From: Nitratireductor arenosus
GTDB taxonomy: Bacteria; Pseudomonadota; Alphaproteobacteria; Rhizobiales; Rhizobiaceae
DNA: 64,000 bases
Assembly: GCF_009742725.1 (NCBI RefSeq)
Contig: NZ_WPHG01000004.1
Coordinates: 417,371-481,370 of the forward strand
Direction of reading: 5' to 3'
Part shown: positions 46,724 to 55,521 of the stretch, one piece after another
How positions within the stretch are numbered: the first letter of the stretch is position 1
Layout of the letters: each line of letters opens with the position of its first letter
Notes under the pieces: generated by a model
Databases searched by the model: none
Seen by the model: the letters and a program-made list of their open reading frames with translations, nothing else
Told to the model about the DNA's origin: nothing
Made by a program: the position numbers and the translations under genes

Positions 46724-46848
46724 CACCCGGGCCGGCCAAAGCGCATGGCGTGACGTTTTCGCAACCGAACAGGTCCGATTGGCACTAACGCACGGCGCGA
46801 AATCGCGGCATGATCGCCGTCGTCCGATTCCTCCCGCACACGCGGTCC

Positions 46849-48096
46849 ATGTCCTCGATCCGTCCCCTCATCCCCTTGCTGATCGCCGCCGGCATCCTGC
46901 TCGGCGGCAACGGGCTGCAAGGCACGTTGATCGCGCTGCGCGGCGCCCAGGAAGGCTTCGCGCCGTCGACGATCGGGCTGATGGGCACGGCCTATTTCGG
47001 CGGCTTCCTGCTCGGCTGCCTGGCGATCTCGCGCATCATGAAGGCCGTCGGCCATGTGCGCGCCTTTTCCGCGCTGGCTGCGATCGCGTCGGCCGGAACC
47101 CTGCTCTTGGTGCTGATGATCGATCCCGCGACCTGGTCGGCGATCCGATTTGCCAGCGGGTTCTGCTTCGCCGGGTTGTTTACCGTCATCGAAAGCTGGC
47201 TCAATTCCGGCGTCGCCAATCGCGACCGGGCGCGCGTGCTGGCACTTTATCGCATCGTCGACATCGGCGCGGTCACCGGCGCGCAGTTCCTGATCCCCAT
47301 CTTCGGCGCCGACGGATTTTCGGTGTTCGCGGTGATGTCGATCATGATCACGCTGTCGCTGGTGCCGGTCTCGCTCGGCGACCGGTCGAACCCCGTCCCG
47401 CCCGCCGATGTCCGGCTCGACCTCGGCCGGGTGTGGCGCATCTCGCCGGTCGGGGTGATCGGCTGCGTGGCCGTCGGCATCACCAACAGCGCCTTCCGCA
47501 CCTTAAGCCCGGTCTACGCCGAGCAGATCGGCATGTCGGTCACCGATGTGGTGACTTTCGTCAGCGCCGGCATCATCGGCGGCGCGCTGATCCAGTACCC
47601 GCTCGGCTATCTGTCGGACCGGTGGGAGCGGCGCGCGGTTCTGCTGATGACCACGGCCTGCGCGTTGGGCGCGGCGCTGGCGCTGGTGTTTTTCGCCGGC
47701 GCCGGCCCGCTCGCCAATTTCGCGCTGGTGTTCATCTTCGGCTCCTTCGCCATGCCGCTGTTTTCGCTTTCAGCCGCGCATGCCAACGACCGCGCCGGCA
47801 AGGACGAATTCGTGCTCGTCAACGCGGCGCTGATGCTGTTTTATTCCTTCGGTGCGATCGGTGGCCCGTTCGCCGCCTCGACCGCGATGGAATGGTTCGG
47901 CCCGCGCTATCTGTTCGCCTTTTCCGCCGTCATCTACGCAGCGCTGATCGCGATCATCGTGCACCGCATGCTCACGCGCAGGAGCGTTCCGGCCGAGCAG
48001 CGCGGCCGTTTCACCGCGCTGTTGCGAACCTCGACGGCGTTTGCCCGGCTTGCCCGGCGACGCGACGATACGCGTCACGGCGACGACGGCCGATAG
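46849..48096 (+). CDS. MFS transporter (YcaD-like group)
   Basis: A 415-residue permease from MSSIRPLIPLLIAAGILLGG, with 12 helices. The patterns NGLQGTLIALRGAQEGFAPS and GRVLALYRIVDIGAV-like NRDRARVLALYRIVDIGAVT fit the YcaD/UMF group. Motif A-like GYLSDRWERRAVLLM occurs between helices 8 and 9. An in-frame ATG 13 codons upstream (46810) is an alternative start. Substrate not evident. It stands alone 125 bp after the exporter operon. Confidence 0.85.
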   Translation: MSSIRPLIPLLIAAGILLGGNGLQGTLIALRGAQEGFAPSTIGLMGTAYFGGFLLGCLAISRIMKAVGHVRAFSALAAIASAGTLLLVLMIDPATWSAIRFASGFCFAGLFTVIESWLNSGVANRDRARVLALYRIVDIGAVTGAQFLIPIFGADGFSVFAVMSIMITLSLVPVSLGDRSNPVPPADVRLDLGRVWRISPVGVIGCVAVGITNSAFRTLSPVYAEQIGMSVTDVVTFVSAGIIGGALIQYPLGYLSDRWERRAVLLMTTACALGAALALVFFAGAGPLANFALVFIFGSFAMPLFSLSAAHANDRAGKDEFVLVNAALMLFYSFGAIGGPFAASTAMEWFGPRYLFAFSAVIYAALIAIIVHRMLTRRSVPAEQRGRFTALLRTSTAFARLARRRDDTRHGDDGR

Positions 48097-48139
48097 ACGG
48101 ACCCGCATCGTCACACTCTCCCGCCGCAGCTTTCTCATC

Positions 48140-48198
48140 GCCGGGAGGAAAAACCTTTCCATCAAACTGCTTCCATCTGACGATAAACGGCACTAAAG
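48140..48198 (+). repeat. Intergenic repeat copy upstream of rnd
   Basis: GCCGGGAGG-GAAAAACC-TTCCATCAAACTGCTTCCA ... AAACGGCACTAAAG aligns with 49647-49704 over about 58 bp: both share GAAAAA, TTCCATCAAAC and a GCTTCCA core, and an AACGGC..CT end. It ends 7 bp before the rnd ATG, so it forms the rnd leader. Confidence 0.5.
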
Positions 48199-48205
48199 AC
48201 CGGTT

Positions 48206-49360
48206 ATGCATGTGATTACGACCACCGCCGAGCTCGCCGACATAGTTGCAAGCCTTTCGAAGTCCGACTTCGTCACCGTCGACACCGAATTCATCCGCGA
48301 AACCACCTTCTGGCCGGAACTGTGCCTGATCCAGATGGCCGCGCCGGACGTGACGGCCCTCGTCGATCCGCTCGCGCCCGGCATCGATCTGGCGCCGTTT
48401 TTCGACCTCATGGGCAATGAGCGCGTCACCAAGGTGTTCCACGCCGCGCGCCAGGACATCGAGATCGTCGTCCATCGCGGCGATCTGGTTCCGCAGCCGC
48501 TTTTCGACACCCAGGTCGCGGCCATGGTGTGCGGCTTCGGCGACAGCGTGTCCTACGAGCAGCTGGTCCAGAAAATCACCGGCGAGCGCATCGACAAGTC
48601 GTCGCGCTTCACCGATTGGCGCCGCCGGCCGTTGACCGACCGCCAACTCGCCTACGCGCTGGCCGACGTCACCCATCTGATCGACGTCTACCGCCATCTG
48701 CGCGACGAGCTCGACCGGGAGGGCCGCGCCCATTGGCTCAACGAAGAAATGCAGGTGCTGACCACACGCGAGACCTACGCGCCGGACCCCGAGGATGCCT
48801 GGAAACGTCTTCGCGTGCGCCTGCGCAAGCCGATCGAGCTGGCCGTGCTGAAAGCGGTCGCGACATGGCGCGAGCTCGAAGCACGCGAGAAGAACGTGCC
48901 GCGCGGGCGCGTGCTGAAGGACGACGCTATCAGCGAAGTCGCCGTCCAGCAGCCGCAGGATCAGGCCGCGCTGGCGCGGCTGCGCACGATCCCGAAAGGC
49001 TGGGAGCGTTCAGGCGCCGCGGCCGGCGTGCTTGAGGCCGTGAACGCCGCGCTGGCGGTGCCGCGCGAAGACATGCCCCGGCTGCCCAAGCAACCGCAAC
49101 TGCCCGAAGGCACGGCCGCCGCGGTCGAGCTGTTGAAGGTGTTGTTGAAACATGTGGCCGAGAAAGAGGGCGTCGCGGCAAAAATGCTCGCCTCGGGCGA
49201 CGATATCGAGCGTATCGCGGCCAATGGCGCGGAGGCCGACGTGCCGGCGCTGCATGGCTGGCGACGCGAGGTGTTCGGCGAAACTGCGCTCAAGCTGGTG
49301 CGCGGCGAGCTCGCTTTGCGCTTCGAGGACAGGAAGGTCGCCATCTTCGAGCCGGGCTGA
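48206..49360 (+). CDS. rnd: Ribonuclease D
   Basis: A 384-residue DEDDy exonuclease that trims tRNA 3' ends. Exo I VTVDTEFIRETTFWPELCLI (about residues 19-38), Exo II VFHAARQDIEIVVHRGDLV and Exo III YALADVTHLIDVYRHL carry the four acidic residues and Tyr. HRDC domains follow (EDAWKRLRVRLRKPIELAVL and a second, more divergent, near the C-terminus). Normal length. The initiator ATG lies in a segment following the repeat described separately. Confidence 0.95.
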   Translation: MHVITTTAELADIVASLSKSDFVTVDTEFIRETTFWPELCLIQMAAPDVTALVDPLAPGIDLAPFFDLMGNERVTKVFHAARQDIEIVVHRGDLVPQPLFDTQVAAMVCGFGDSVSYEQLVQKITGERIDKSSRFTDWRRRPLTDRQLAYALADVTHLIDVYRHLRDELDREGRAHWLNEEMQVLTTRETYAPDPEDAWKRLRVRLRKPIELAVLKAVATWRELEAREKNVPRGRVLKDDAISEVAVQQPQDQAALARLRTIPKGWERSGAAAGVLEAVNAALAVPREDMPRLPKQPQLPEGTAAAVELLKVLLKHVAEKEGVAAKMLASGDDIERIAANGAEADVPALHGWRREVFGETALKLVRGELALRFEDRKVAIFEPG

Positions 49361-49401
49361 CGCGGCACGCGCCGCGCTCGAACCCCGATTGCCCACGGAC
49401 C

Positions 49402-49704
49402 CCAGAGTCGTTCCTCGTTAAATGGAATCTTTTGACCGCCGAGATTTCGCGGTCTGGCCACGAGCGTGCGGCGATGCGGTGCAGGCACCGTGAGCCGCGC
49501 GCGACTCCGTCCAGAACGCGAAAGGCCAAGGTCAAGCGATTGCGGTTTGACGGGCGATATCAACACCGTAGGCGTGGACGGCTTTTTCGCCCCGCCCATG
49601 CCGCCGCTCTTGCCTGATATTGATATCGCGCTGCGGACTTCTTCTTGCCGGAGCGAAAAATCCATTCCATCAAACCGCTTCCAGTTAAAGAGGAACGGCT
49701 CTAG
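49402..49704. repeat. Repeat element with imperfect terminal inverted repeats (MITE-like)
   Basis: The ends are CCAGAGTCGTTCCTCGTTAA and, on the other strand, CTAGAGCCGTTCCTCTTTAA, matching at 17 of 20 positions. Between them (303 bp in all) lies the copy of the 54-bp dispersed repeat at 49518-49571, found also at 3065-3118, and a right arm related to the repeat at 48140-48198. It encodes no transposase and fills the whole rnd-ppx gap; the ppx stop codon lies in its right end. Confidence 0.55.
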
Positions 49705-51215
49705 CTCTCCAGCCGCAACTCCAGCGGACGGCCGCTCAGCTTGGCCAATTGCTGGAGCCGCCCCTGCGGCCGCTCGCCCATCAGGGCCGCGTGCGTTTTC
49801 GGGACTTCGAGCGCGAGGCCATCTTCACCGTTGGCCACCCAGCGCAGCCGGGGAATGATGCCGGGCATCGAGGCAGAAAGCAGGTAGACGACCCGCAACA
49901 GCCCGCCCAGCATCCGGGCACGCTCCAACAGGCGCGGCGTGGCCAGGGCGCGTATCTCGGGCGCGGCGGCGTCGTTGAACAGACCTTCGTGACGGTAAAG
50001 ATTGGCCAACGCGATAAAGGCGCGGCCGGGGTGACTGACGCCGATGAAGGACCCATGGGCGATGATGTTGAGGGACTGGGTGCCGCGATAGTCGGGGTGG
50101 GCGCGCCAGCCGATATCGGCCAGAAGGCAGGCCGCGCGCCGGTAACGCATCTCCTCCTCGGTTTCCTCCAGCCCGAAGGCGGCAAATGCCGTCCCGGTCC
50201 AGTCGGCAAGCTCGCGGGCGTGGGTTACGGAGCGCGCGCGCAGGACGGCCAGTTCCTCCGCTGCCGAAAGCAGGGGGTCGGAACGGCGGTCGTTTTCGCC
50301 GAGCAGCGAAAACAAATATCCTTCACGTACGCCGAGGCCGGAAATGACGATCTTGCCGGGCCTCATCACCCGGATGATTTCCTGCAACACTGCCGCGCCG
50401 TAAGGCAGCAGCGCGCGACGGTTTTTCGAGACGTGCTGGATGCCCTTCATCTTGTCGATTTCGCCGCGCGCGACATGCTTGAGGAAATCGGCCGACTTTT
50501 CGACGTCCATCTCGTAATTGTGCATGACGTGCAGCGGGTAATCGGTAACGTGCATATGCAATCGCGCGAGATTTCGCCAGGTCCCGCCGACGCAGTAGAA
50601 ATTGCGCCCTTCCCCGCCTTTCAACAGCGACGCCCGCGCGATCTCGCGCCGCGCGATGCGTGTCGCCGCGGCGACGGAGCCCTTGGACATTTCCTGCAGA
50701 CGCAACCCGCCGAGCGGCAGCGTGATGCCGTCACCGATCACCTCGCCCCTGACATCGACGAGTTCCAGGCTGCCGCCCCCCAGATCACCGCCGATGCCGT
50801 CGGCCGGATAGAAACTCGATATGATGCCGAGCGCGGAATAACGCGCTTCCTCGCGGCCGCTCAGCACCCGGACCGGCACGCCAAGAATGGCTTCGGCGCG
50901 TTCGATGAAATCGACCCCGTTTTCGGCCTCGCGCGCCGCGGCAGTGGCAATGACGTGGAGCGCTTCGGCGCCGGCCTGCTCGGACAGCGCGCGAAAACGG
51001 CGCAATTCCTCCACCGCGCGCCGGACCGCGTCGCTATCGAGCCGGCCGGTCGACACAAGTCCCTTGCCGAGCCCTGCCAGCATCTTTTCGTTGAAGAGTA
51101 CGGTCGGCGCCCGCGCGATGCCCTCGTAGACGACCAGACGGATCGAGTTGGAGCCGATGTCGATGACCGAAAGCGGATGGCGGTCCTGAAGCCGCCCCTG
51201 GGATGTCGCATTCAT
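49701..51215 (-). CDS. ppx: Exopolyphosphatase (Ppx/GppA family)
   Basis: A 504-residue enzyme that removes terminal phosphates from polyphosphate. The actin-like ATPase fold starts SVIDIGSNSIRLVVYEGIAR (about residues 16-35), then AREAENGVDFIERAEAILGV, GEEARYSALGII-type GREEARYSALGIISSFYP, and DLGGGSLELVDVRGEVI (phosphate loop). An HD-like C-terminal domain follows (YRRAACLLADIGWRAHPDYR). It overlaps ppk1 by one base (TGATG), so synthesis and degradation of polyphosphate are in one operon with ppk1 first. Confidence 0.95.
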   Translation of the reverse strand: MNATSQGRLQDRHPLSVIDIGSNSIRLVVYEGIARAPTVLFNEKMLAGLGKGLVSTGRLDSDAVRRAVEELRRFRALSEQAGAEALHVIATAAAREAENGVDFIERAEAILGVPVRVLSGREEARYSALGIISSFYPADGIGGDLGGGSLELVDVRGEVIGDGITLPLGGLRLQEMSKGSVAAATRIARREIARASLLKGGEGRNFYCVGGTWRNLARLHMHVTDYPLHVMHNYEMDVEKSADFLKHVARGEIDKMKGIQHVSKNRRALLPYGAAVLQEIIRVMRPGKIVISGLGVREGYLFSLLGENDRRSDPLLSAAEELAVLRARSVTHARELADWTGTAFAAFGLEETEEEMRYRRAACLLADIGWRAHPDYRGTQSLNIIAHGSFIGVSHPGRAFIALANLYRHEGLFNDAAAPEIRALATPRLLERARMLGGLLRVVYLLSASMPGIIPRLRWVANGEDGLALEVPKTHAALMGERPQGRLQQLAKLSGRPLELRLES

Positions 51216-53422
51216 CAGGAGGGGGCTTGCCTGGCCTTCTTGCGCCGGCCGTGCCGGACGATCCGTTTCGGGGCATTCGATTTCAGCGCGTCTCCGCGCC
51301 CGGACAGGCTTGGATTGGTCATGAAATATTCCTGAGCATTGAAGGGCTCTTCCCCGTCTTCCGGCATCATGCGGCGCGACGTTCCGTCCGGCAATATTTC
51401 GAAACTCTGCTGGTTGTCCATGATATTTCCCAACATGATCTGGTCGAGCACCTGTTCATGCACAGTTGGGTTGGTAATCGGGACCAGCGCCTCGACACGC
51501 CGGTCGAGATTGCGCGGCATCAGATCGGCGGACGAGAAATACAGCACCGCCTCGTCCGACGGCAGGCCGTGGCCATTGCCGAAGCAGAAGATGCGACTGT
51601 GCTCGAGAAAGCGCCCGACGATCGACTTGACGCGAATATTGTCCGACAAGCCGGGAACCTGCGGTCGCAGGCAGCAAATGCCGCGGATGACGAGATCGAT
51701 CTCGACCCCCACCTGACTCGCGCCGTAGAGCGCGTCGATGACGGCGGGATCGACCAGTGCGTTCATCTTCATCCATATCTGTGCCGGACGGCCGGCGCGC
51801 GCGTGCGCGACCTCGTCCGCGATATGGCGCAGGATACGCTCGCGTAGCGTAAAGGGGGAAATCGCCAGCCGCATCTCGCGGTCCGGTTCGGCATAGCCGG
51901 TGATGAAATTGAAGACCTGCGCGACGTTGCGCGCGATCTCGGGATCGCAGGTGAAATAGGACAGGTCGGTGTAGATGCGCGCGGTGATCGGGTGATAATT
52001 GCCGGTGCCCATATGCACGTAATTGCGCAGCTTTTGGTCCTCGCGCCGCACGACCAGAGACATCTTGGCGTGGGTCTTCAGTTCGAGAAAGCCGAAAACG
52101 ACCTGCACACCGGCGCGCTCCAGATCGCGCGCCCAGCGGATGTTGGCCTCCTCGTCGAAGCGCGCCTTGAGCTCGACCAGCGCCGTGACCGACTTGCCTG
52201 CCTCGGCCGCGTCGATCAGGGCGCGCACGATGGGGCTGTCGTTGGAGGTGCGATAAAGGGTTTGCTTGATCGCGACGACCTCGGGATCCTGGGCGGCCTG
52301 GCGCAGGAACTGCACGACCACATCGAAGGATTCGTAGGGGTGGTGGACGATGATGTCCTTTTCCCGGACGGCCGCGAAACAGTCGCCGCCATGGTCGCGG
52401 ATGCGTTCGGGGAAGCGCGGATTGTAGGGCGCGAACTTCAGATCGTCGCGCGGCACCGAAGCGAGTTCGGAAATCTGACTCAGCGCGAGCGGACCTCTCA
52501 GCACGCTGATGCGGCCGGGCACGACGCCGAGTTCGCCGGCGACGAAATCGCGCAGAACGGCCGGCATCTCGCTTTCGAACTCGATGCGGATCACCGATCC
52601 GCGCCTTCGCCGCTTGAGCGCCGTCTCAAACAGCCGCACGAGATCCTCGGCCTCCTCCTCGACCTCGATATCGCTGTCGCGGATGATACGGAAAGTGCCG
52701 GATCCAACAACCTTATAACCGGGAAACAGTCGATCGATGAACAGGCCCACCACCTGTTCGAGCGTGATGAAACGCACGTTCGGTCGGTCCGCCGGCAGGC
52801 GTATGAAGCGTTTCAACGCCACCGGCAGGCGCAACAACGCCGTCATCTCCTCGCCATCCTCGCGCCTGGACAATTGTAAGGCGATCGAAAAGCCCAGATT
52901 GGGTATGAACGGGAACGGGTGCGCCGGATCGATCGACAGCGGCGTCAGCACCGGAAAGATCGATTCGAGGAAATGTTCCTCCAGCCATGACTGGTCGGAG
53001 GGCGACAGCGCATCGCCGCGAACGACCTCTATGTTCTCCGCCTCCAGCAGTTCCATCAGCGTGGCGAGCGATTCCCGCTGGTCGTTCTGGAGGCGCTCGA
53101 CCTCGCGCAGCACCTGCTCGAGCTGCTGCTCGGGCGTGCGTCCATCTGGGCTGCGCAGGGCGATGCCCTCGCGTACCTGGCCGGCGAGACCAGCGACACG
53201 GACCATGAAGAACTCGTCGAGATTGGCAGCCGATATCGACAGGAAACGCACCCGCTCGAGCAAGGCGTGACGCGGGTTCTGGGCCTCGTCCAGCACCCGG
53301 CGGTTGAACTGCAACCAGGAGAACTCGCGATTGACAAACCGTTCGGGCGTGCCCTCGCCCAGGTCGGCGACGGCCGACACATCCTGCTGGAATTCACTGT
53401 GGACGGGCTTTAGTTCGTTCAT
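51215..53422 (-). CDS. ppk1: Polyphosphate kinase 1
   Basis: A 735-residue PPK1. The N-terminal domain has [20 protein letters not shown], and the catalytic phospholipase-D-like domains contain [59 protein letters not shown] and the phosphorylated His in [18 protein letters not shown]. The start [11 protein letters not shown] avoids a 44-codon extension that would be foreign. It makes polyphosphate from ATP and leads the ppk1-ppx operon. Confidence 0.95.
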   Translation of the reverse strand: MNELKPVHSEFQQDVSAVADLGEGTPERFVNREFSWLQFNRRVLDEAQNPRHALLERVRFLSISAANLDEFFMVRVAGLAGQVREGIALRSPDGRTPEQQLEQVLREVERLQNDQRESLATLMELLEAENIEVVRGDALSPSDQSWLEEHFLESIFPVLTPLSIDPAHPFPFIPNLGFSIALQLSRREDGEEMTALLRLPVALKRFIRLPADRPNVRFITLEQVVGLFIDRLFPGYKVVGSGTFRIIRDSDIEVEEEAEDLVRLFETALKRRRRGSVIRIEFESEMPAVLRDFVAGELGVVPGRISVLRGPLALSQISELASVPRDDLKFAPYNPRFPERIRDHGGDCFAAVREKDIIVHHPYESFDVVVQFLRQAAQDPEVVAIKQTLYRTSNDSPIVRALIDAAEAGKSVTALVELKARFDEEANIRWARDLERAGVQVVFGFLELKTHAKMSLVVRREDQKLRNYVHMGTGNYHPITARIYTDLSYFTCDPEIARNVAQVFNFITGYAEPDREMRLAISPFTLRERILRHIADEVAHARAGRPAQIWMKMNALVDPAVIDALYGASQVGVEIDLVIRGICCLRPQVPGLSDNIRVKSIVGRFLEHSRIFCFGNGHGLPSDEAVLYFSSADLMPRNLDRRVEALVPITNPTVHEQVLDQIMLGNIMDNQQSFEILPDGTSRRMMPEDGEEPFNAQEYFMTNPSLSGRGDALKSNAPKRIVRHGRRKKARQAPS

Positions 53423-53593
53423 CACCGCACTCGGTTCGATTTCATGTTGCACGGGCGGCGATTCATTGCCAATTTTCCGGCGCGCCGCCCGGCGTGTCCG
53501 CGCCGGATGCCCCAGCCTTGCAAATACGCCGAATATGATACAAAGGCGAGGCACGTGTCACGCGCAGCGGAAAGATCCTTGAGGAGCAGACAG

Positions 53594-53839
53594 ATGGCCG
53601 GCCATTCGATTCCGCATTTCCAGAACGACGCAGGGCACGCGGCGATCGAGATCGGCGTGAAGGAATTCATGTGCGTCGGCGCGTCGGACCCGTTCGATCA
53701 TCCCCATGTCTTTCTCGACATGGGCGAGGAGGACGAACTGGTCTGTCCCTATTGCTCGACGCTCTATCGCTTCAATGCCGCTCTGAAGGTGGAAGATACC
53801 AGCCCCGAAGGCTGTCTCCACCGCCCGCAGGCGGCGTGA
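53594..53839 (+). CDS. CHCC zinc-finger protein (NDUFS6-like)
   Basis: An 81-residue protein from MAGHSIPHFQNDAGHAAIEI. Cys and His in FMCVGASDPFDHPHVFLDMG and the pair in ELVCPYCSTLYRF form the CHCC zinc site of the zf-CHCC family, whose mitochondrial member is the complex I accessory subunit NDUFS6 (13 kDa). In alphaproteobacteria such proteins are candidate complex I assembly factors. It is followed after 20 bp by an FAD monooxygenase gene on the same strand. Start chosen at the ATG with GGAGCAG upstream. Confidence 0.85.
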   Translation: MAGHSIPHFQNDAGHAAIEIGVKEFMCVGASDPFDHPHVFLDMGEEDELVCPYCSTLYRFNAALKVEDTSPEGCLHRPQAA

Positions 53840-53858
53840 GGACGAGGCGGTCTTCCCC

Positions 53859-55082
53859 GTGAAGACCTCCCCGCCATCGCTCCAGGTGCTCGTGGCCGGT
53901 GGCGGCATTGCCGGGTTGACGGCCGCGATCGCCTTTGCAAGCCGGGGCTATTCGGTCAGGCTGTTCGAACGGGCTCCGGGCTTCGCCGAGATCGGCGCCG
54001 GGCTGCAGCTTTCACCCAACGCGACGCGACTCCTGCGCCGTCTCGGCGTGCTCGACCGTCTGCTGCCGGCCGCTGTCAGGCCGCAAGCGGTCGTTCTGCG
54101 CGACGCGCACGGACTGGGCGAACTTGGCCGCGTCCCGCTCGGACAGGCCGCCGAGCGGCGCTGGGGGGGGCCTTATCTGACCATCCATCGCGCAGACCTG
54201 CAAAGCGCGCTACTCGCGCGGGCCGGGCAAGACCCCAACATCACGATCGTAACCGGGGCGGCCGTGCGCGACGCCGCCTTTCACGCGCGGGGCGTCACGC
54301 TGTCGACCGACCGCAACGGCACGATCGAGGAAGCAAGCGGCGGGCTGTTGGTCGCAAGCGACGGGGTCTGGTCGACGCTGCGCGGAGCCATACTCGACGG
54401 CATGGACGATTCCTTCACCGGGCTGGTCGCCTGGCGCACGACCCTGCGGCGCGGTGCGGCCACGGACTTTGCCGAACGCCTGATCGGCGCCGATGTGGTG
54501 ACGGCCTTCCTACATCCGCGCTTCCACCTCGTCGCCTATCCCTTGCGCGCCGGAGCCGCGATCAATCTCGTTGCGGTGACGAAGGGCGACGCGCAGAGCC
54601 AGAGCTGGACGGCTGGCACCGACGCGACCGCCCTGAAAAAAGCAGTGAGTGGCGCGGCAAAACCGCTCGCCGAGCTCGTGGAAAGCGCGGGCACCTGGAC
54701 AAGCTGGCCGCTCCACATCGTCGACGCCAAGGGTCCGTGGACCCGCCCGGAAGGCGTTGTGCTGATCGGCGACGCCGCGCACGCGATGACGCCGTTCGCC
54801 GCCCAGGGCGCGGCGATGGCGATCGAAGACGCCGAGGTGCTGGCCGGCATCGTCGCGCTTCATGACGACGACATCCCGCTCGCACTGCAGATCTACGAGA
54901 CCGAGCGCCGGCCTCGGGTGTTGCGTGTCGAGCAGCGCGGCGCGCTCAACCGGTTTGCCTGGAACGCGTCCGGGCCAGTGGCGCTGGTGCGCAATTTCGT
55001 GCTCAAGAGGCGCTCGGGCGCCCGATTGGCGGCCGATCTCGACTGGCTCTACGGCCAGGACGTCACGCAATCTTCCGGTTGA
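53859..55082 (+). CDS. FAD-dependent aromatic monooxygenase
   Basis: A 407-residue group A flavoprotein monooxygenase. FAD-binding VLVAGGGIAGLTAAIAFASR (residues 10-29), the DG motif GLLVASDGVWSTLRGAILDG and the GD motif VVLIGDAAHAMTPFAAQGAA (about 300-319) are complete. It resembles salicylate hydroxylases, 3-hydroxybenzoate 6-hydroxylases and UbiH/UbiL-type hydroxylases; motifs do not decide between these. Location next to a complex I-linked zinc protein would fit ubiquinone metabolism, which is only inference. Overlaps no other gene. Confidence 0.85.
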   Translation: MKTSPPSLQVLVAGGGIAGLTAAIAFASRGYSVRLFERAPGFAEIGAGLQLSPNATRLLRRLGVLDRLLPAAVRPQAVVLRDAHGLGELGRVPLGQAAERRWGGPYLTIHRADLQSALLARAGQDPNITIVTGAAVRDAAFHARGVTLSTDRNGTIEEASGGLLVASDGVWSTLRGAILDGMDDSFTGLVAWRTTLRRGAATDFAERLIGADVVTAFLHPRFHLVAYPLRAGAAINLVAVTKGDAQSQSWTAGTDATALKKAVSGAAKPLAELVESAGTWTSWPLHIVDAKGPWTRPEGVVLIGDAAHAMTPFAAQGAAMAIEDAEVLAGIVALHDDDIPLALQIYETERRPRVLRVEQRGALNRFAWNASGPVALVRNFVLKRRSGARLAADLDWLYGQDVTQSSG

Positions 55083-55110
55083 CCGCCGCCGGGCTGCGGC
55101 CGGCGCGCGG

Positions 55111-55416
55111 CTACCAACCGACGGTCTTTGTCGCGACGGCGGCGGCCACGGCGTCCGGCGGTCCGCCGGCCAGTTCGCGCAGTGAACCGGCGAAAACCTT
55201 GAAATAGGCGCGCGACTGCATGGTCTTCAGCGTTTCCGTGCTGTCCCACTGGCCCCAATGGATGCGGGTCTGGCCGTCATCGGCGACCGCGACCTGATAG
55301 ATGAACCTGCCGGCGACAGCCTCATCGGCGTTTATGGCGGCGATGAAGGCGTCGATGACGCCACGCCATTTTTCCTCCGGGCCTGAATATTTGTAACTGA
55401 TGGTGATCGATCGCAT
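55111..55416 (-). CDS. Small ABM-like protein behind a palindrome
   Basis: A 101-residue protein: ITISYKYSGPEEKWRGVIDA, INADEAVAGRFIYQVAVADD, QTRIHWGQWDSTETLKTMQS and YFKVFAGSLRELAGGPPD. Alternating strands and helices suggest the dimeric alpha+beta barrel of ABM-like proteins, but no catalytic residues are assignable. It is a single gene, divergent in orientation from the FAD monooxygenase end, and has its own strong palindrome 10 bp before the start codon. Function not assigned. Confidence 0.6.
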   Translation of the reverse strand: MRSITISYKYSGPEEKWRGVIDAFIAAINADEAVAGRFIYQVAVADDGQTRIHWGQWDSTETLKTMQSRAYFKVFAGSLRELAGGPPDAVAAAVATKTVGW

Positions 55417-55426
55417 GGCCGCCCTC

Positions 55427-55452
55427 TTTGTTTAACTATTTTGCTAAACAAA
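55427..55452. promoter_or_regulatory. Palindromic operator upstream of the small ABM-like gene
   Basis: Perfect 8-bp arms TTTGTTTA (55427-55434) and TAAACAAA (55445-55452) with a 10-bp AT-rich spacer, 10 bp before the ATG at 55414-55416. The AT content is far above its surroundings, so it is likely to be a repressor site overlapping the promoter. No regulator gene is adjacent. Confidence 0.6.
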
Positions 55453-55521
55453 CTAAGCCTCGACCGTCAAAAGTTCAATGATGGCGCGCGAGGCTGCTGA
55501 CAGATATCGGAAACCCCGCCG

